A DNA stretch of 63,764 nt from Pelagibius sp. (lineage in GTDB: Bacteria; Pseudomonadota; Alphaproteobacteria; Kiloniellales; Kiloniellaceae). The position numbers were made by a program, and so were the translations under genes. The stretch is taken from contig NZ_JANQOI010000074.1 in assembly GCF_028289705.1 (NCBI RefSeq), positions 1 to 63,764 of the forward strand. The letters run 5' to 3'. Below, in pieces: positions 55,729 to 63,764 of the stretch (the stretch's first letter is position 1; each line of letters starts with the position of its first letter). The notes beneath the pieces were generated by a model, which did no database searches, was not told where the DNA came from, and saw only the letters and a list, made by a program, of their open reading frames with translations.

Positions 55729-56729
55729 CTGCTCGCTGTTCCTGCTGCGCCCGGGCTCTCGCCGAGAGCGGCTTGCCGATAGTGCCGCGGGCTGACCCGG
55801 AAGCTGGCCTTGAAGCTGCGGGAGAAGGCCGCCAGCGAGCCGAAGCCGGCGCGCAGGGCGATCTCCTGCATGGGCAAACGGGTATCCAGAACCAGCCGCC
55901 GCGCCGCCTGCAGCCTGAGGCGCAGATAGAAGCGGCCCGGCGTGCTGCCCAGAGCCCGTTGAAACAGGGTGTCCAGCGTCCGCGCCGACATCCCCAGCCG
56001 CCGCGCGATGGCGGCGACGGTCAGGGGCTCGTCCAGATGGCTTTCCATCAGGCGGATCGCTTCGGCTACCCGCGGCTCGTCGCCGCTGAGGCGACCGAGC
56101 GCGACCAGATGCTGCGCCTCGGCCGCGGTCTTGGTGCCCTCGTAGATGAAGGCGCTGGCCACCTCCAGGGCCAGAGGGTAGCCGTAACGCTCCCGGATGA
56201 TGTGCAGCATCAGATCGAAGGTGGGAGACGCTCCGCCGGCGGTGAGGATCTCGCCGTCGACGACGAAGCGATCCGGCTTCACCTCGACAAAGGGAAACTC
56301 TGCCTGAAAGTCCTCCAGGGTTTCCCAATGGATGGTCGCCGCCCTGTTGTCCAGCAGGCCGGCGCGGGCCAGCACCCAGCTTCCCGTTTCCACCGCCGCC
56401 AGCGCGCCGTAGCGGCGGGCACAGCGGCGCAGCATCAGCCGCTCCGGCTTTCCGACGTGACGGTCATGGTTGAAGCCGCCGACCACGACGAGGAGGTCTC
56501 CGCCGGTGGCGGCCGACAGCCGAAGGTCGGCCGGAACTTCCACGCCGCAGGTGGTGCGCAGGGGGCCGCCGTCGAAGCTGGCAATCTGCCACCCGAAGAG
56601 CGCGCGCTTGGCCATGCGGTTGGCGGCCCGCAGCGGATCGAGAGCCGAGGCCACCGACATCAGAGAGGACTCGGGCAGGATCAGATAGGTGACTGCGAGC
56701 GGGCGGTCGGACGGCTGAAGCAAGGTCAT
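55725..56729 (-). CDS. GlxA/CdhR-family AraC-type regulator (DJ-1/PfpI domain plus HTH)
   Basis: The 334-residue protein has residues 1-190 as a DJ-1/PfpI (GATase1-like) domain and 215-320 as a double AraC helix-turn-helix (TVAAIARRLGMSARTLDTLFQRALG, MQEIALRAGFGSLAAFSRSFKASF). The elbow reads AAVETGSWVLARAGLL, so the nucleophilic Cys of the enzymes is absent and the domain is sensory. Such regulators control carnitine and glycine betaine catabolism (CdhR, GbdR). Divergence from the acyl-CoA dehydrogenase/ligase/crotonase operon fits that. The gap 56730-56864 shows no gene. Confidence 0.9.
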   Translation of the reverse strand: MTLLQPSDRPLAVTYLILPESSLMSVASALDPLRAANRMAKRALFGWQIASFDGGPLRTTCGVEVPADLRLSAATGGDLLVVVGGFNHDRHVGKPERLMLRRCARRYGALAAVETGSWVLARAGLLDNRAATIHWETLEDFQAEFPFVEVKPDRFVVDGEILTAGGASPTFDLMLHIIRERYGYPLALEVASAFIYEGTKTAAEAQHLVALGRLSGDEPRVAEAIRLMESHLDEPLTVAAIARRLGMSARTLDTLFQRALGSTPGRFYLRLRLQAARRLVLDTRLPMQEIALRAGFGSLAAFSRSFKASFRVSPRHYRQAALGESPGAAGTASS

Positions 56730-56864
56730 TTGCCGAAATAATCAAATTACCTGCGATTTCTGTCAAACACTCTTGGGCCGTCTTGGCATTATCGGCGGTT
56801 CACGCACCGGCCGCAGCCGGCTGCGAGGGCCCACGATCAAACCCGAGGGAGGCAGCGCAGCGCC

Positions 56865-58025
56865 ATGCACTTCGGCCTGTCCGAGACGCAGCAGATGATC
56901 GTCGACACTGTGCGCCGCTTTGTCGAAACGGAGATCTATCCCCACGAGGCGGCGGTGGAGAAGAGCGGCCAGGTCCCCGCGGAACTGGGCCAGGAAATCA
57001 AGCGCAAGTGCCTGGAGCTGGGCTTCTTCGCCGCCAACCTGCCCGAAGAGGTGGGCGGCGGCGGGCTCGGCCATCTGGACTTTACCCTGCTGGAGCGCGA
57101 ACTCGGCCGCGGCTCCCAGGCGCTCACCGTGTTCTTCGGCCGGCCGTCGGGCATCCTCATGGCCTGCGAAGGCGAGCAGCGGGAGCGCTACCTGCTGCCG
57201 GCGGCACGCGGCGAGAAGTTCGACGCCCTGGCCATGACCGAACCCGATGCCGGCTCCGACGTGCGGGGCATGAAGTGCGCGGCGCGCGAAGACGGCGGCG
57301 ACTGGGTGGTGAACGGCTCCAAACACTTCATCAGCCACGCCGACATCGCCGACTTCGTCATCGTCTTCATCGCCACCGGCGAGGAGGAGACCGCCCGCGG
57401 CCCCAAGAAGCGCATCACCTGTTTCCTGGTCGACCGCGGCACCCCGGGCTTCGAGATCCGCCCGGGCTACGCCTCGGTCAGCCACCGCGGCTATCACAAC
57501 TGCATTCTCAGCTTCGACAATTGCCGCCTGCCCAAGACCCAGGTCCTGGGCGAGGTCCACCGCGGCTTCGACATCGCCAACCAATGGCTCTACGGCACCC
57601 GTCTGACGGTCGCGGCCATGTGTGTCGGCCGCGCCCGCCGGGCCTTCGAACTGGCCCTGCCCTACGCCGCCGAGCGCCGGCAGTTCGGCCAGCCCATCGG
57701 CCGCTTCCAGGGCATCTCCTTCAAGCTCGCCGACATGGTGACGGAGATCGACGCCGCCGACTGGCTGACCCTGGCCGCCGCCTGGCGGCTCGACGAGGAC
57801 CTGCCCGCCAACCGGGAGATCGCCAGCGCAAAACTCTATGCCTCGGAAACGCTGGCCCGGGTCACCGACGAGGCGATTCAGATCTTCGGCGGCATGGGGC
57901 TGATGGACGATCTGCCGCTGGAGCGCTTCTGGCGAGATGCCCGGGTAGAGCGCATCTGGGACGGCACCTCGGAAATCCAGCGCCACATCATCTCCCGTGA
58001 CCTGCTGCGCCCCCTGGGCTGCTGA
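56865..58025 (+). CDS. Acyl-CoA dehydrogenase (possibly carnitine-derived CoA substrate)
   Basis: The 386-residue flavoprotein has LAMTEPDAGSDVRGMKC (FAD/substrate loop), the middle beta domain, and IQIFGGMGLMDDLPLERFWRDARVERI near the C terminus. The motif usually holding the catalytic glutamate (YEGT in medium-chain enzymes) reads IWDGTSEIQR, with Asp in its place. The first gene of a three-gene operon; context suggests gamma-butyrobetainyl- or crotonobetainyl-CoA type substrates. GAGGGAGG lies upstream. Confidence 0.9.
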   Translation: MHFGLSETQQMIVDTVRRFVETEIYPHEAAVEKSGQVPAELGQEIKRKCLELGFFAANLPEEVGGGGLGHLDFTLLERELGRGSQALTVFFGRPSGILMACEGEQRERYLLPAARGEKFDALAMTEPDAGSDVRGMKCAAREDGGDWVVNGSKHFISHADIADFVIVFIATGEEETARGPKKRITCFLVDRGTPGFEIRPGYASVSHRGYHNCILSFDNCRLPKTQVLGEVHRGFDIANQWLYGTRLTVAAMCVGRARRAFELALPYAAERRQFGQPIGRFQGISFKLADMVTEIDAADWLTLAAAWRLDEDLPANREIASAKLYASETLARVTDEAIQIFGGMGLMDDLPLERFWRDARVERIWDGTSEIQRHIISRDLLRPLGC

Positions 58026-58029
58026 CCGC

Positions 58030-60096
58030 GTGCGCTCGGTTCAGCGCCTGCTGCACCCGAAGTCAGTCGCCGTGATCGGCGGGGCGGAGGCCGCCGCGGT
58101 GATCGAGCAGTGCCGGCGCCTGGGCTATGCCGGCGACATCTGGCCGGTGCATCCGACGCGCGCGCAGGTCGGCGGCCTGCCGGCCTACCGCTCCGTCGAG
58201 GCGCTGCCCGCCGCCCCCGATGCCGCCTTCGTCGGGGTCAACCGGCGAATCACCGTCGAACTGGTGAAGGCCCTAGCGAAGAAAGGTGCCGGCGGGGCGG
58301 TCTGCTATGCCTCCGGCTTTCGCGAGGCCGATGGAGAGGGCGCCGACCTCCAGGCCGCCCTGGTCGCGGCCGCCGGCGCGATGCCGGTCATCGGCCCCAA
58401 CTGCTACGGCCTGATCAACTACGGCCTGGGCGCCGGGCTCTGGCCGGACCAGCAGGGCGGCACGCGCCTGGAGGCGGGCGAGACGGGCGTCGCCATCATC
58501 ACCCAGTCCTCCAACATCGCCATCAACCTCACCATGCAGCGCCGCGGCCTGCCGCTTGCCTACATGCTGACCGCCGGCAACCAGGCCCAGACCGGTCTGT
58601 CGGACCTGGCCCTGGCGGTGCTGGACGACCCGCGGGTGACGGCCCTGGGCCTGCATATCGAGGGCATCGATTCCGTCTCCGGGCTGGAAAACCTGGCGCA
58701 AAAGGCGCGGGCCGCCGGCAAACCCGTCGTCGTCATCAAGATGGGGGTATCCGAACAGGCACAAGCCGCCGGCCTCACCCACTCCGCCTCCCTGGCCGGC
58801 AACGACGCCGCCGCCGACGCCTTCTTCCGGCGCCTCGGCCTCGCCCGGGTCCACAGCCTGCCGAGCTTCCTGGAGACCCTGAAACTGCTGCACTGCGTCG
58901 GTCCGCTCGCCGGCTTCGCGCTCTCCTCCATGAGCTGTTCAGGCGGCGAGGCCTGCCTCATGGCCGATGCGGTGCAGGGGCGCCGCGTCACCTTCCGCGA
59001 CCTGGCGGAGCCGCAACGTCAGGCCCTGCAAGAGGTGCTGGGGCCGCTCGTCACCGTCTCCCAGCCGCTGGACTATCACACCTACATCTGGGCCGACGTG
59101 CCGGCCATGACCGCCGCCTTCACGGCGATGTTCTCCGGCAGCTTCGACCTGAACCTCGTGGTGCTGGACTTCCCCCGCGAAGACCGCTGCGCCCCCGACC
59201 TTTGGTGGCGCACGGTCGAGGCGGTCGAAAGCGCCGCCCGAACCACCAAGGCCAAGGTCGCGGTCCTGGCCACACTCCCCGAGAACCTGACCGAGGACCA
59301 GGCCAAGGCGCTGATGGCGCGCGGGCTGGTGCCGCTCTGCGGCGTGACCGAGGCCCTGGACGCGGCGGAGGCCGCCGCCGCCATCGTTCAGGCCTGGGCG
59401 CAGCCCGCTCCGCCGCCGCTCCATCAGATCGCCGCGTCTCCTTCCGCCGAACCCGTGATGCTGGACGAAGCGGCGGCCAAGGAACGTTTGTCCGAACACG
59501 GGATCGCGATCCCGCATGGGCGCCGCGTCGCCGACCTCCCGGCGGCCTGTGAAGCAGCGGAATGCATCGGCTTCCCGCTGGCCCTGAAAGCGCTCGGTCT
59601 GGCCCACAAGACCGAAGCCCGGGCGCTGCGCCTCAACCTGCAGAGCCCAGAGGATCTGCAGCGGGCCGTCGAGGACCTGCGCCCCCTGGGCCGACCGCTC
59701 TACCTGGAGGCCATGGTCGCGGACCCGGTCTGCGAGATCATCGTCGGGCTCACCCGCGACCCGCAGTTCGGGATGGTGCTGACGCTTGGCTCCGGCGGTA
59801 TTCTGGTGGAGCTTCTGGACGACAGCCGTTCGCTGCTGCTGCCTTGCGGCCGGTCGGAGGTCGAAGAGGCCCTCGACAGCCTGCGCAGCGCGCGCCTTCT
59901 CGAGGGCTACCGCGGCCGTCCGCCGGCGGACAAGGCGGCGCTGCTGGACCTGATCATGGCGGTGCAGGACTTCGCCCTCGGCGCGGGCAAAAGGCTGCTG
60001 GAGCTGGACATCAACCCGGTTATGGTCTGTGCCGAGGGCCAGGGTGCCTTCGCCGCCGACGCGCTTATCGTTCTGGAAGGAACTGCCCATGTCTGA
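58030..60096 (+). CDS. Acetate--CoA ligase (NDP-forming) family acyl-CoA synthetase
   Basis: I start at the GTG at 58030, just after the dehydrogenase stop, giving 688 residues; an overlapping GTG at 57997 is an alternative. N-terminal CoA-binding domain (LHPKSVAVIGGAEAAAV, GPNCYGLINY), succinyl-CoA ligase-like domain with the phospho-histidine in LTHSASLAGND, then an ATP-grasp domain from about residue 475 (GFPLALKALGLAHKTEARALRLNL, LLELDINPVMV). It would activate a carboxylate with CoA and ATP. It joins the acyl-CoA dehydrogenase and crotonase, supplying the CoA thioester they need. Confidence 0.9.
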   Translation: MRSVQRLLHPKSVAVIGGAEAAAVIEQCRRLGYAGDIWPVHPTRAQVGGLPAYRSVEALPAAPDAAFVGVNRRITVELVKALAKKGAGGAVCYASGFREADGEGADLQAALVAAAGAMPVIGPNCYGLINYGLGAGLWPDQQGGTRLEAGETGVAIITQSSNIAINLTMQRRGLPLAYMLTAGNQAQTGLSDLALAVLDDPRVTALGLHIEGIDSVSGLENLAQKARAAGKPVVVIKMGVSEQAQAAGLTHSASLAGNDAAADAFFRRLGLARVHSLPSFLETLKLLHCVGPLAGFALSSMSCSGGEACLMADAVQGRRVTFRDLAEPQRQALQEVLGPLVTVSQPLDYHTYIWADVPAMTAAFTAMFSGSFDLNLVVLDFPREDRCAPDLWWRTVEAVESAARTTKAKVAVLATLPENLTEDQAKALMARGLVPLCGVTEALDAAEAAAAIVQAWAQPAPPPLHQIAASPSAEPVMLDEAAAKERLSEHGIAIPHGRRVADLPAACEAAECIGFPLALKALGLAHKTEARALRLNLQSPEDLQRAVEDLRPLGRPLYLEAMVADPVCEIIVGLTRDPQFGMVLTLGSGGILVELLDDSRSLLLPCGRSEVEEALDSLRSARLLEGYRGRPPADKAALLDLIMAVQDFALGAGKRLLELDINPVMVCAEGQGAFAADALIVLEGTAHV

Positions 60097-60871
60097 CGTG
60101 ATCACGACACGCCGCGAGGGCGGCATCCTGCAGGTGACCCTGGACCGGCCCAAGGCCAACGCCATCGATCTCGCCACCAGCCGCCGGATGGGGGAGACCT
60201 TCCGGGACTTCCGCGACGATCCCGAGCTGCGGGTCGCCATCCTGGCCACCGCCGGCGACCGCTTCTTCAGTGCCGGCTGGGACCTGAAGGCGGCGGCGGC
60301 GGGCGATGCCGTGGACGGCGACTACGGCGTCGGCGGCTTCGGCGGCCTGCAGGAGTTGCGCGACCTCAACAAGCCGGTGATCGCCGCGGTGAACGGCATG
60401 GCCGTGGGCGGCGGCTTCGAGCTGGCGCTTTCCTGCGATCTCATCCTCGCCTCCGAGCACACGAGCTTCGCCCTGCCGGAGATCCGCGCCGGCACCCTGG
60501 CCGATGCGGCGACCGTCAAGCTGCCCAAGCGCATGCCCTATCACGTCGCCATGGACCTGCTGTTCACCGGGCGCTGGATGGACGTGGCCGAAGCTCACCG
60601 CTGGGGCCTGGTCAACGAGGTGCTGCCCACGGAAAAGCTCATGGACCGGGTCTGGGAACTGGCCCGGCTTCTGGAGTCCGGTCCACCCCTGGTCTTCGCC
60701 GCCATCAAGGAGGTGGCGCGCGAGGCTGAGGCGCGCGGGTTCCAGGATGCCATGAACCGCATCACCAAGCGCCAGTTCCCCACCGTCGACCGCCTTTACG
60801 ACAGCGAGGACGGCCTGGAAGGCTTCCGCGCCTTCGCCGAGAAGCGCGACCCGGTGTGGAAGGGGCGGTAG
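60089..60871 (+). CDS. Crotonase-family carnitinyl-CoA dehydratase type enzyme
   Basis: The start at 60089 overlaps the ligase stop by 8 bp and gives 260 residues. Crotonase motifs: LDRPKANAIDLATSRRM, FFSAGWDLKAAA, and the oxyanion hole VNGMAVGGGFELALSCDLILA with EIRAGTLADAATVKLPKRM. It most resembles CaiD (carnitinyl-CoA dehydratase). With the upstream ligase and dehydrogenase it suggests conversion among betainyl-CoA intermediates. Confidence 0.88.
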   Translation: MSDVITTRREGGILQVTLDRPKANAIDLATSRRMGETFRDFRDDPELRVAILATAGDRFFSAGWDLKAAAAGDAVDGDYGVGGFGGLQELRDLNKPVIAAVNGMAVGGGFELALSCDLILASEHTSFALPEIRAGTLADAATVKLPKRMPYHVAMDLLFTGRWMDVAEAHRWGLVNEVLPTEKLMDRVWELARLLESGPPLVFAAIKEVAREAEARGFQDAMNRITKRQFPTVDRLYDSEDGLEGFRAFAEKRDPVWKGR

Positions 60872-60897
60872 AGCGCTGCAGTAGAAGCCGGTTTGGT

Positions 60898-60958
60898 GAT
60901 TGACCTCGTGCTTCGAGACGCCGACTCAAACCGTCATTGCCGGACTTGTTCCGGCAAT
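60898..60958. repeat. Intergenic repeat with partial copy of the 45.6-kb element
   Basis: 60898-60923 matches the right arm of the 45559-45615 element in reverse orientation (24 of 26 bases). It is followed by ATTGCCGG-N7-CCGGCAAT (60936-60958), a palindrome type widespread in alphaproteobacterial spacers. The remainder of 60872-61136 has no gene I can support. Confidence 0.65.
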
Positions 60959-61136
60959 CCATCGCGGTCCGGGTTTCGGTCGTTCCATGGATCCCCAAAG
61001 AAGCGATGGGGGACAAGCCCGAGGGTGACGATGGGAGTAGGGATGGCTTTGGCAAATCACTGAAATCAAGGTGTTCATTTCGATTCAGGCTCCAAGTCCC
61101 CGCCCGCCTTAGTCTTTTGGTCACCCCTGCCCAGCA

Positions 61137-62543
61137 TCACGATGAATAGCGGGTGGCACCGCGGCGGCGTTCGTCGACGGGACCGGGCAGCACGACGGCA
61201 TGGTGCGCGCGCTGATCGCAATCCATGCGCGGGCAGACACGACAGTTGATCCCGATCTTCGTGATCGGCGTAGCGTGCAGACTCACCACGTCCGCATAGC
61301 AGACCGACTCCATGTGCTCGGTACCGCAGCCCACCGCGACGGCAAGGCGCACGTCCTGATACTGGCGGGCAAAGCTGGGCCGGTCGACGGTTCGGGAAAA
61401 CACGAAGTACTGGCTGGAATCCGGCATCTCGACGAGCTGGGAGACGATCCGCCCGGGCGTCCGGAAGGATGTGTGCACATCCAGGCGCGGGCAGGCGCCG
61501 CCATACTCCGCGAGATGAAAGTCGGTGGCGTTGAACCGCTTGGTGACGTTCCCGGCCTTGTCGATCCGAAGAAAGAAAAACGGCACACCCTTGGCGCCGC
61601 GCCGTTGCAAGGTGGTGGCGCGGTGGCAGGCCTGCTCGAAACTGACTCCGAAGCGGGTGGCAAGATGATCGAAGTCGTACTTGCTGTCCCGCGCTTCGGT
61701 CATGAACGCCTTGTAGGGCATCAGAACCGCCGCGGCGAAGTAGTTGGCAAGCTCCACCCGGCAACGGGCGAGACCGACCGCATTGCTATGCCCGGCCTTC
61801 GACAGCAGCGCGTCAAGGGTGTCGCTGTTCTCCAGAAGGGCGGCGACATGGATAAGCTGAAAGACCCGGTTCGGATGATCGAGCGCCTCCGATAGCCGAA
61901 CCTCGCGCCGCTCCTCGTCGTATTCGCGCAGCGTGTTCGGCATCTCGGTCACGGGAACCAGCCTGACGTGCAGACCCAGCCGATCCTGCAGCCGCGCCTT
62001 GACCTCGGCGTAAACATCGTCCGCAGCGACACGGCGCCCGTCCCAAAAGGCTTCGGCGGCCTTCTCGAGATCGGCGAAATAATTCTGATGCTGCCGGAAA
62101 AAGTTGTGGACCGTGGCCTCCGGAGAACTCGCCCGAAGCGACTGGGCCGCCTCTCCCGACCCCGAAAGGCTCATGAGCTGGTCGGTCGCCGACAGATAGG
62201 CCTGATGGAGCTTGAGAAAGCTGCTCGCCAGATCGGGACTGTGGGTCAGGGCCGCGCGCAGTTGCGGCAAATCGGGCCGCCCGGCATCGAAGATGGGGTC
62301 CTGCAAGGCGCCGCGCAGGTCGGCGAGGATCGCGGAGGTGTCGTCCTCGGCGATGTCGCGCCAGTCCACATCGTAGGTCTCGAAGAGCTTCAGGAGCACC
62401 GCGACGGAAACGCTGCGCTCGTTCTTCTCCAGCAGGTTCACATAGGACGTGCTGATCCCCAGCGCATCGGCCATCTGCGCCTGGGTCTGGCGGTTTTCGA
62501 CTCTCAGTCGACGCAGCCTCGGTCCGATGAAGGTCTTGAGCAT
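61137..62543 (-). CDS. ScfR/RamB-type short-chain fatty acyl transcriptional regulator
   Basis: The 468-residue protein has an N-terminal XRE helix-turn-helix (LRVENRQTQAQMADALGISTSYVNLLEKN). An IrrE/ImmA-like middle domain follows (NRVFQLIHVAALLENSD, ELANYFAAAVLMPYKAF, FGVSFEQACHRATTLQRRG). A C-terminal DUF2083-type domain has conserved cysteines (GTEHMESVCYADVV, NCRVCPRMDCDQRAH). Family members such as RamB and ScfR control acetate, propionate and glyoxylate-related carbon use. It is divergent from a glyoxylate aminotransferase gene across a strong palindrome, so that gene is a likely target. Confidence 0.9.
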   Translation of the reverse strand: MLKTFIGPRLRRLRVENRQTQAQMADALGISTSYVNLLEKNERSVSVAVLLKLFETYDVDWRDIAEDDTSAILADLRGALQDPIFDAGRPDLPQLRAALTHSPDLASSFLKLHQAYLSATDQLMSLSGSGEAAQSLRASSPEATVHNFFRQHQNYFADLEKAAEAFWDGRRVAADDVYAEVKARLQDRLGLHVRLVPVTEMPNTLREYDEERREVRLSEALDHPNRVFQLIHVAALLENSDTLDALLSKAGHSNAVGLARCRVELANYFAAAVLMPYKAFMTEARDSKYDFDHLATRFGVSFEQACHRATTLQRRGAKGVPFFFLRIDKAGNVTKRFNATDFHLAEYGGACPRLDVHTSFRTPGRIVSQLVEMPDSSQYFVFSRTVDRPSFARQYQDVRLAVAVGCGTEHMESVCYADVVSLHATPITKIGINCRVCPRMDCDQRAHHAVVLPGPVDERRRGATRYSS

Positions 62544-62559
62544 GGCGCCTCATCGCGAG

Positions 62560-62597
62560 AATTTCACAAATTTACATTACTGTCAATTTGTGAAATT
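62560..62597. promoter_or_regulatory. Long palindromic operator upstream of the ScfR-type gene
   Basis: AATTTCACAAATT (62560-62572) and AATTTGTGAAATT (62585-62597) are perfect 13-bp reverse complements separated by 12 bp. The site starts 17 bp upstream of the regulator and about 85 bp upstream of the divergent aminotransferase. The AT-rich arms stand out in this GC-rich DNA. Confidence 0.75.
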
Positions 62598-62682
62598 TCG
62601 CATGCACAGCACGACCCGTAATTGTTTCGCGTTTTGAGGCGGTGCGGGCAGTGTCCGCGGACATCCAGGAGGAGATGCCGTG

Positions 62683-63764
62683 ATGCGAACTGGTCAGACT
62701 CATCTTTTCATTCCCGGGCCCACCAACGTTCCCGAGGACGTTCGTCAGGCGATGAACGTGCCGATGCAGGACATGCGCGCGCCCGATTTCGGCGACCTCA
62801 CCCTGGGGCTCTTCGCCGATCTCAAGTCGATCGTCAGAACCGAAACGGGATCGGTGATGATCTTTCCCGGATCGGGCACGGCGGCCTGGGAAGCGGCGAT
62901 CACCAATACCCTGAACCCCGGCGACAAGGTTCTGATGTCCCGCTTCGGTCAGTTTTCGACGCTTTGGGTGGAGATGGCCGAACGGCTCGGACTGGATGTC
63001 GAGGTCATTGACGTCCCCTGGGGCGGCGGCGTGCCTCATGCGGAATACGCCCGCCGCCTTGCCGCGGACGTCGGTGACGAGATCAAGGCCGTCTTCGTGA
63101 CCCACAACGAAACCGCAACCGGCGTCACCTCCGATGTGCCGGCCGTGCGCCGCGCGCTGGACGAGAGCTATCACAATGCCCTGCTGTTCGTCGACGGCGT
63201 GTCCTCGGTCGCTTCCATCGACTTCCGGATGGACGACTGGGGGGTCGACCTCGCCGTCACCGGCAGCCAGAAGGGCCTGATGCTGCCCGCCGGGCTCGGC
63301 ATCCTCGCGGTCAGCGAAAAGGCGCTCGAGGCGTCGAAGACGGCGAGCCTGCGCCGCGCCTACTTCGAATTCTCCGACATGCTGAAGATGAACGCCGACG
63401 GCTACTTCCCCTACACGCCGCCGACCCAGCTGCTGCTCGGTCTGCGCGCCGCGCTGGATCTGCTGTTCGAGGAAGGCCTCGAGAACGTCTTCGCGCGGCA
63501 CCGGCGTTTGGCCGAGGGCGTGCGCCGCGGCGTTCACGCCTGGGGAATGGAGCTCTGCGCCGCCGCGCCGCATTGGCGCTCGGACACGGTGAGCGCGATC
63601 CGGACGCCCGAACATGTCGACGCGCGCGAGGTGATTCGCATCGGCTATGAGCGCTATCGCACCTCCTTCGGCTCAGGGCTCAGCCAGCTCGCCGGCAAGG
63701 TGTTCCGCATCGGCCATCTCGGCGATCTGAACGAGGTGATGGGCCTTGCGGCGCTGGCCAGCGC
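62683..63764 (+). CDS. Class V aminotransferase, BhcA/serine-glyoxylate type (partial, C-terminus missing)
   Basis: An AGGAGGAG motif precedes the ATG at 62683; the frame runs to the window end, about 360 residues. PLP aminotransferase fold: HLFIPGPTNVPEDVRQAM, FPGSGTAAWEAAITNTLNPGD, THNETATGV, LLFVDGVSSVASIDFRMDDWGVD and the PLP lysine in VTGSQKGLMLP. FRIGHLGDLNEV is typical of serine- or aspartate-glyoxylate aminotransferases. From remembered family sequences it looks close to BhcA of the beta-hydroxyaspartate cycle, but bhcBCD would lie beyond the edge. Substrate pair unresolved. Confidence 0.88.
   Translation, partial: MRTGQTHLFIPGPTNVPEDVRQAMNVPMQDMRAPDFGDLTLGLFADLKSIVRTETGSVMIFPGSGTAAWEAAITNTLNPGDKVLMSRFGQFSTLWVEMAERLGLDVEVIDVPWGGGVPHAEYARRLAADVGDEIKAVFVTHNETATGVTSDVPAVRRALDESYHNALLFVDGVSSVASIDFRMDDWGVDLAVTGSQKGLMLPAGLGILAVSEKALEASKTASLRRAYFEFSDMLKMNADGYFPYTPPTQLLLGLRAALDLLFEEGLENVFARHRRLAEGVRRGVHAWGMELCAAAPHWRSDTVSAIRTPEHVDAREVIRIGYERYRTSFGSGLSQLAGKVFRIGHLGDLNEVMGLAALAS

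Overview
The window is high-GC, densely packed DNA with ATGA/GTGA stop-start overlaps. It suggests a heterotrophic alphaproteobacterium, probably of the Rhodospirillales/Kiloniellales type and perhaps marine. This is inferred from gene content: a TRAP-linked sulfonate cluster, pcaDHGB, a Zur/Znu locus, a carnitine-type CoA cluster and an ScfR-type regulator. No rRNA, tRNA, CRISPR array, IS element or prophage was recognised.

Layout. 1-1.5 kb: molybdenum hydroxylase genes (a fused 2Fe-2S/Mo subunit cut by the edge, and an FAD subunit). 1.8-5.3 kb: a three-domain Aas-type MFS/acyltransferase/acyl-ACP synthetase. 5.3-8.1 kb: an IclR regulator divergent from a class III CoA-transferase and a short citrate-synthase-fold lyase. 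8.1-13.1 kb: a DUF3179 protein, a CPBP protease, and an AT-richer orphan membrane protein with 16 Lys-Asp repeats. The orphan lies between a full amidase gene and a second, truncated copy of that gene's 3' end. 13.2-16.5 kb: zur-znuB-znuC divergent from znuA across a Zur box. 16.7-19.1 kb: an iron alcohol dehydrogenase and a PLP lyase. 19.3-23.5 kb: pcaD-H-G, a beta-keto acid cleavage enzyme and pcaB. 24.5 kb: a PanE-like reductase.

26-36.1 kb is one gene of 3370 codons: a subtilisin-like protease domain, 18 Calx-beta modules and four copies of a ~180-residue beta-rich module I cannot name. 36.2 kb is a non-pyrrolysine MttB homolog. 37.8-45.5 kb is a LacI-controlled operon (small two-TM protein, TRAP P/Q/M subunits, a HisD-fold dehydrogenase, an SDR and a zinc ADH). 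It matches the known hps arrangement for 2,3-dihydroxypropane-1-sulfonate (DHPS) use.

45.6-48.2 kb holds housekeeping redox genes (FMN-binding protein, MsrBA, SDR). 48.2-55.7 kb is a sugar/polyol locus: two dehydrogenases of idonate/gluconate type and a four-gene ABC importer with a divergent LacI regulator. 55.7-60.9 kb is a GlxA/CdhR-type regulator divergent from an acyl-CoA dehydrogenase, an NDP-forming CoA ligase and a crotonase, resembling carnitine-type side-chain catabolism. 61.1-63.8 kb is an ScfR-type regulator divergent from a glyoxylate aminotransferase cut by the window end.

Most catabolic units carry their own divergent regulator and a visible palindromic operator. Both solute-binding-protein genes are followed by a perfect stem-loop before the permease genes, which would favour excess binding protein. 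Intergenic hairpin repeats occur at 16.5, 25.5, 45.5 and 60.9 kb; two of these share sequence.
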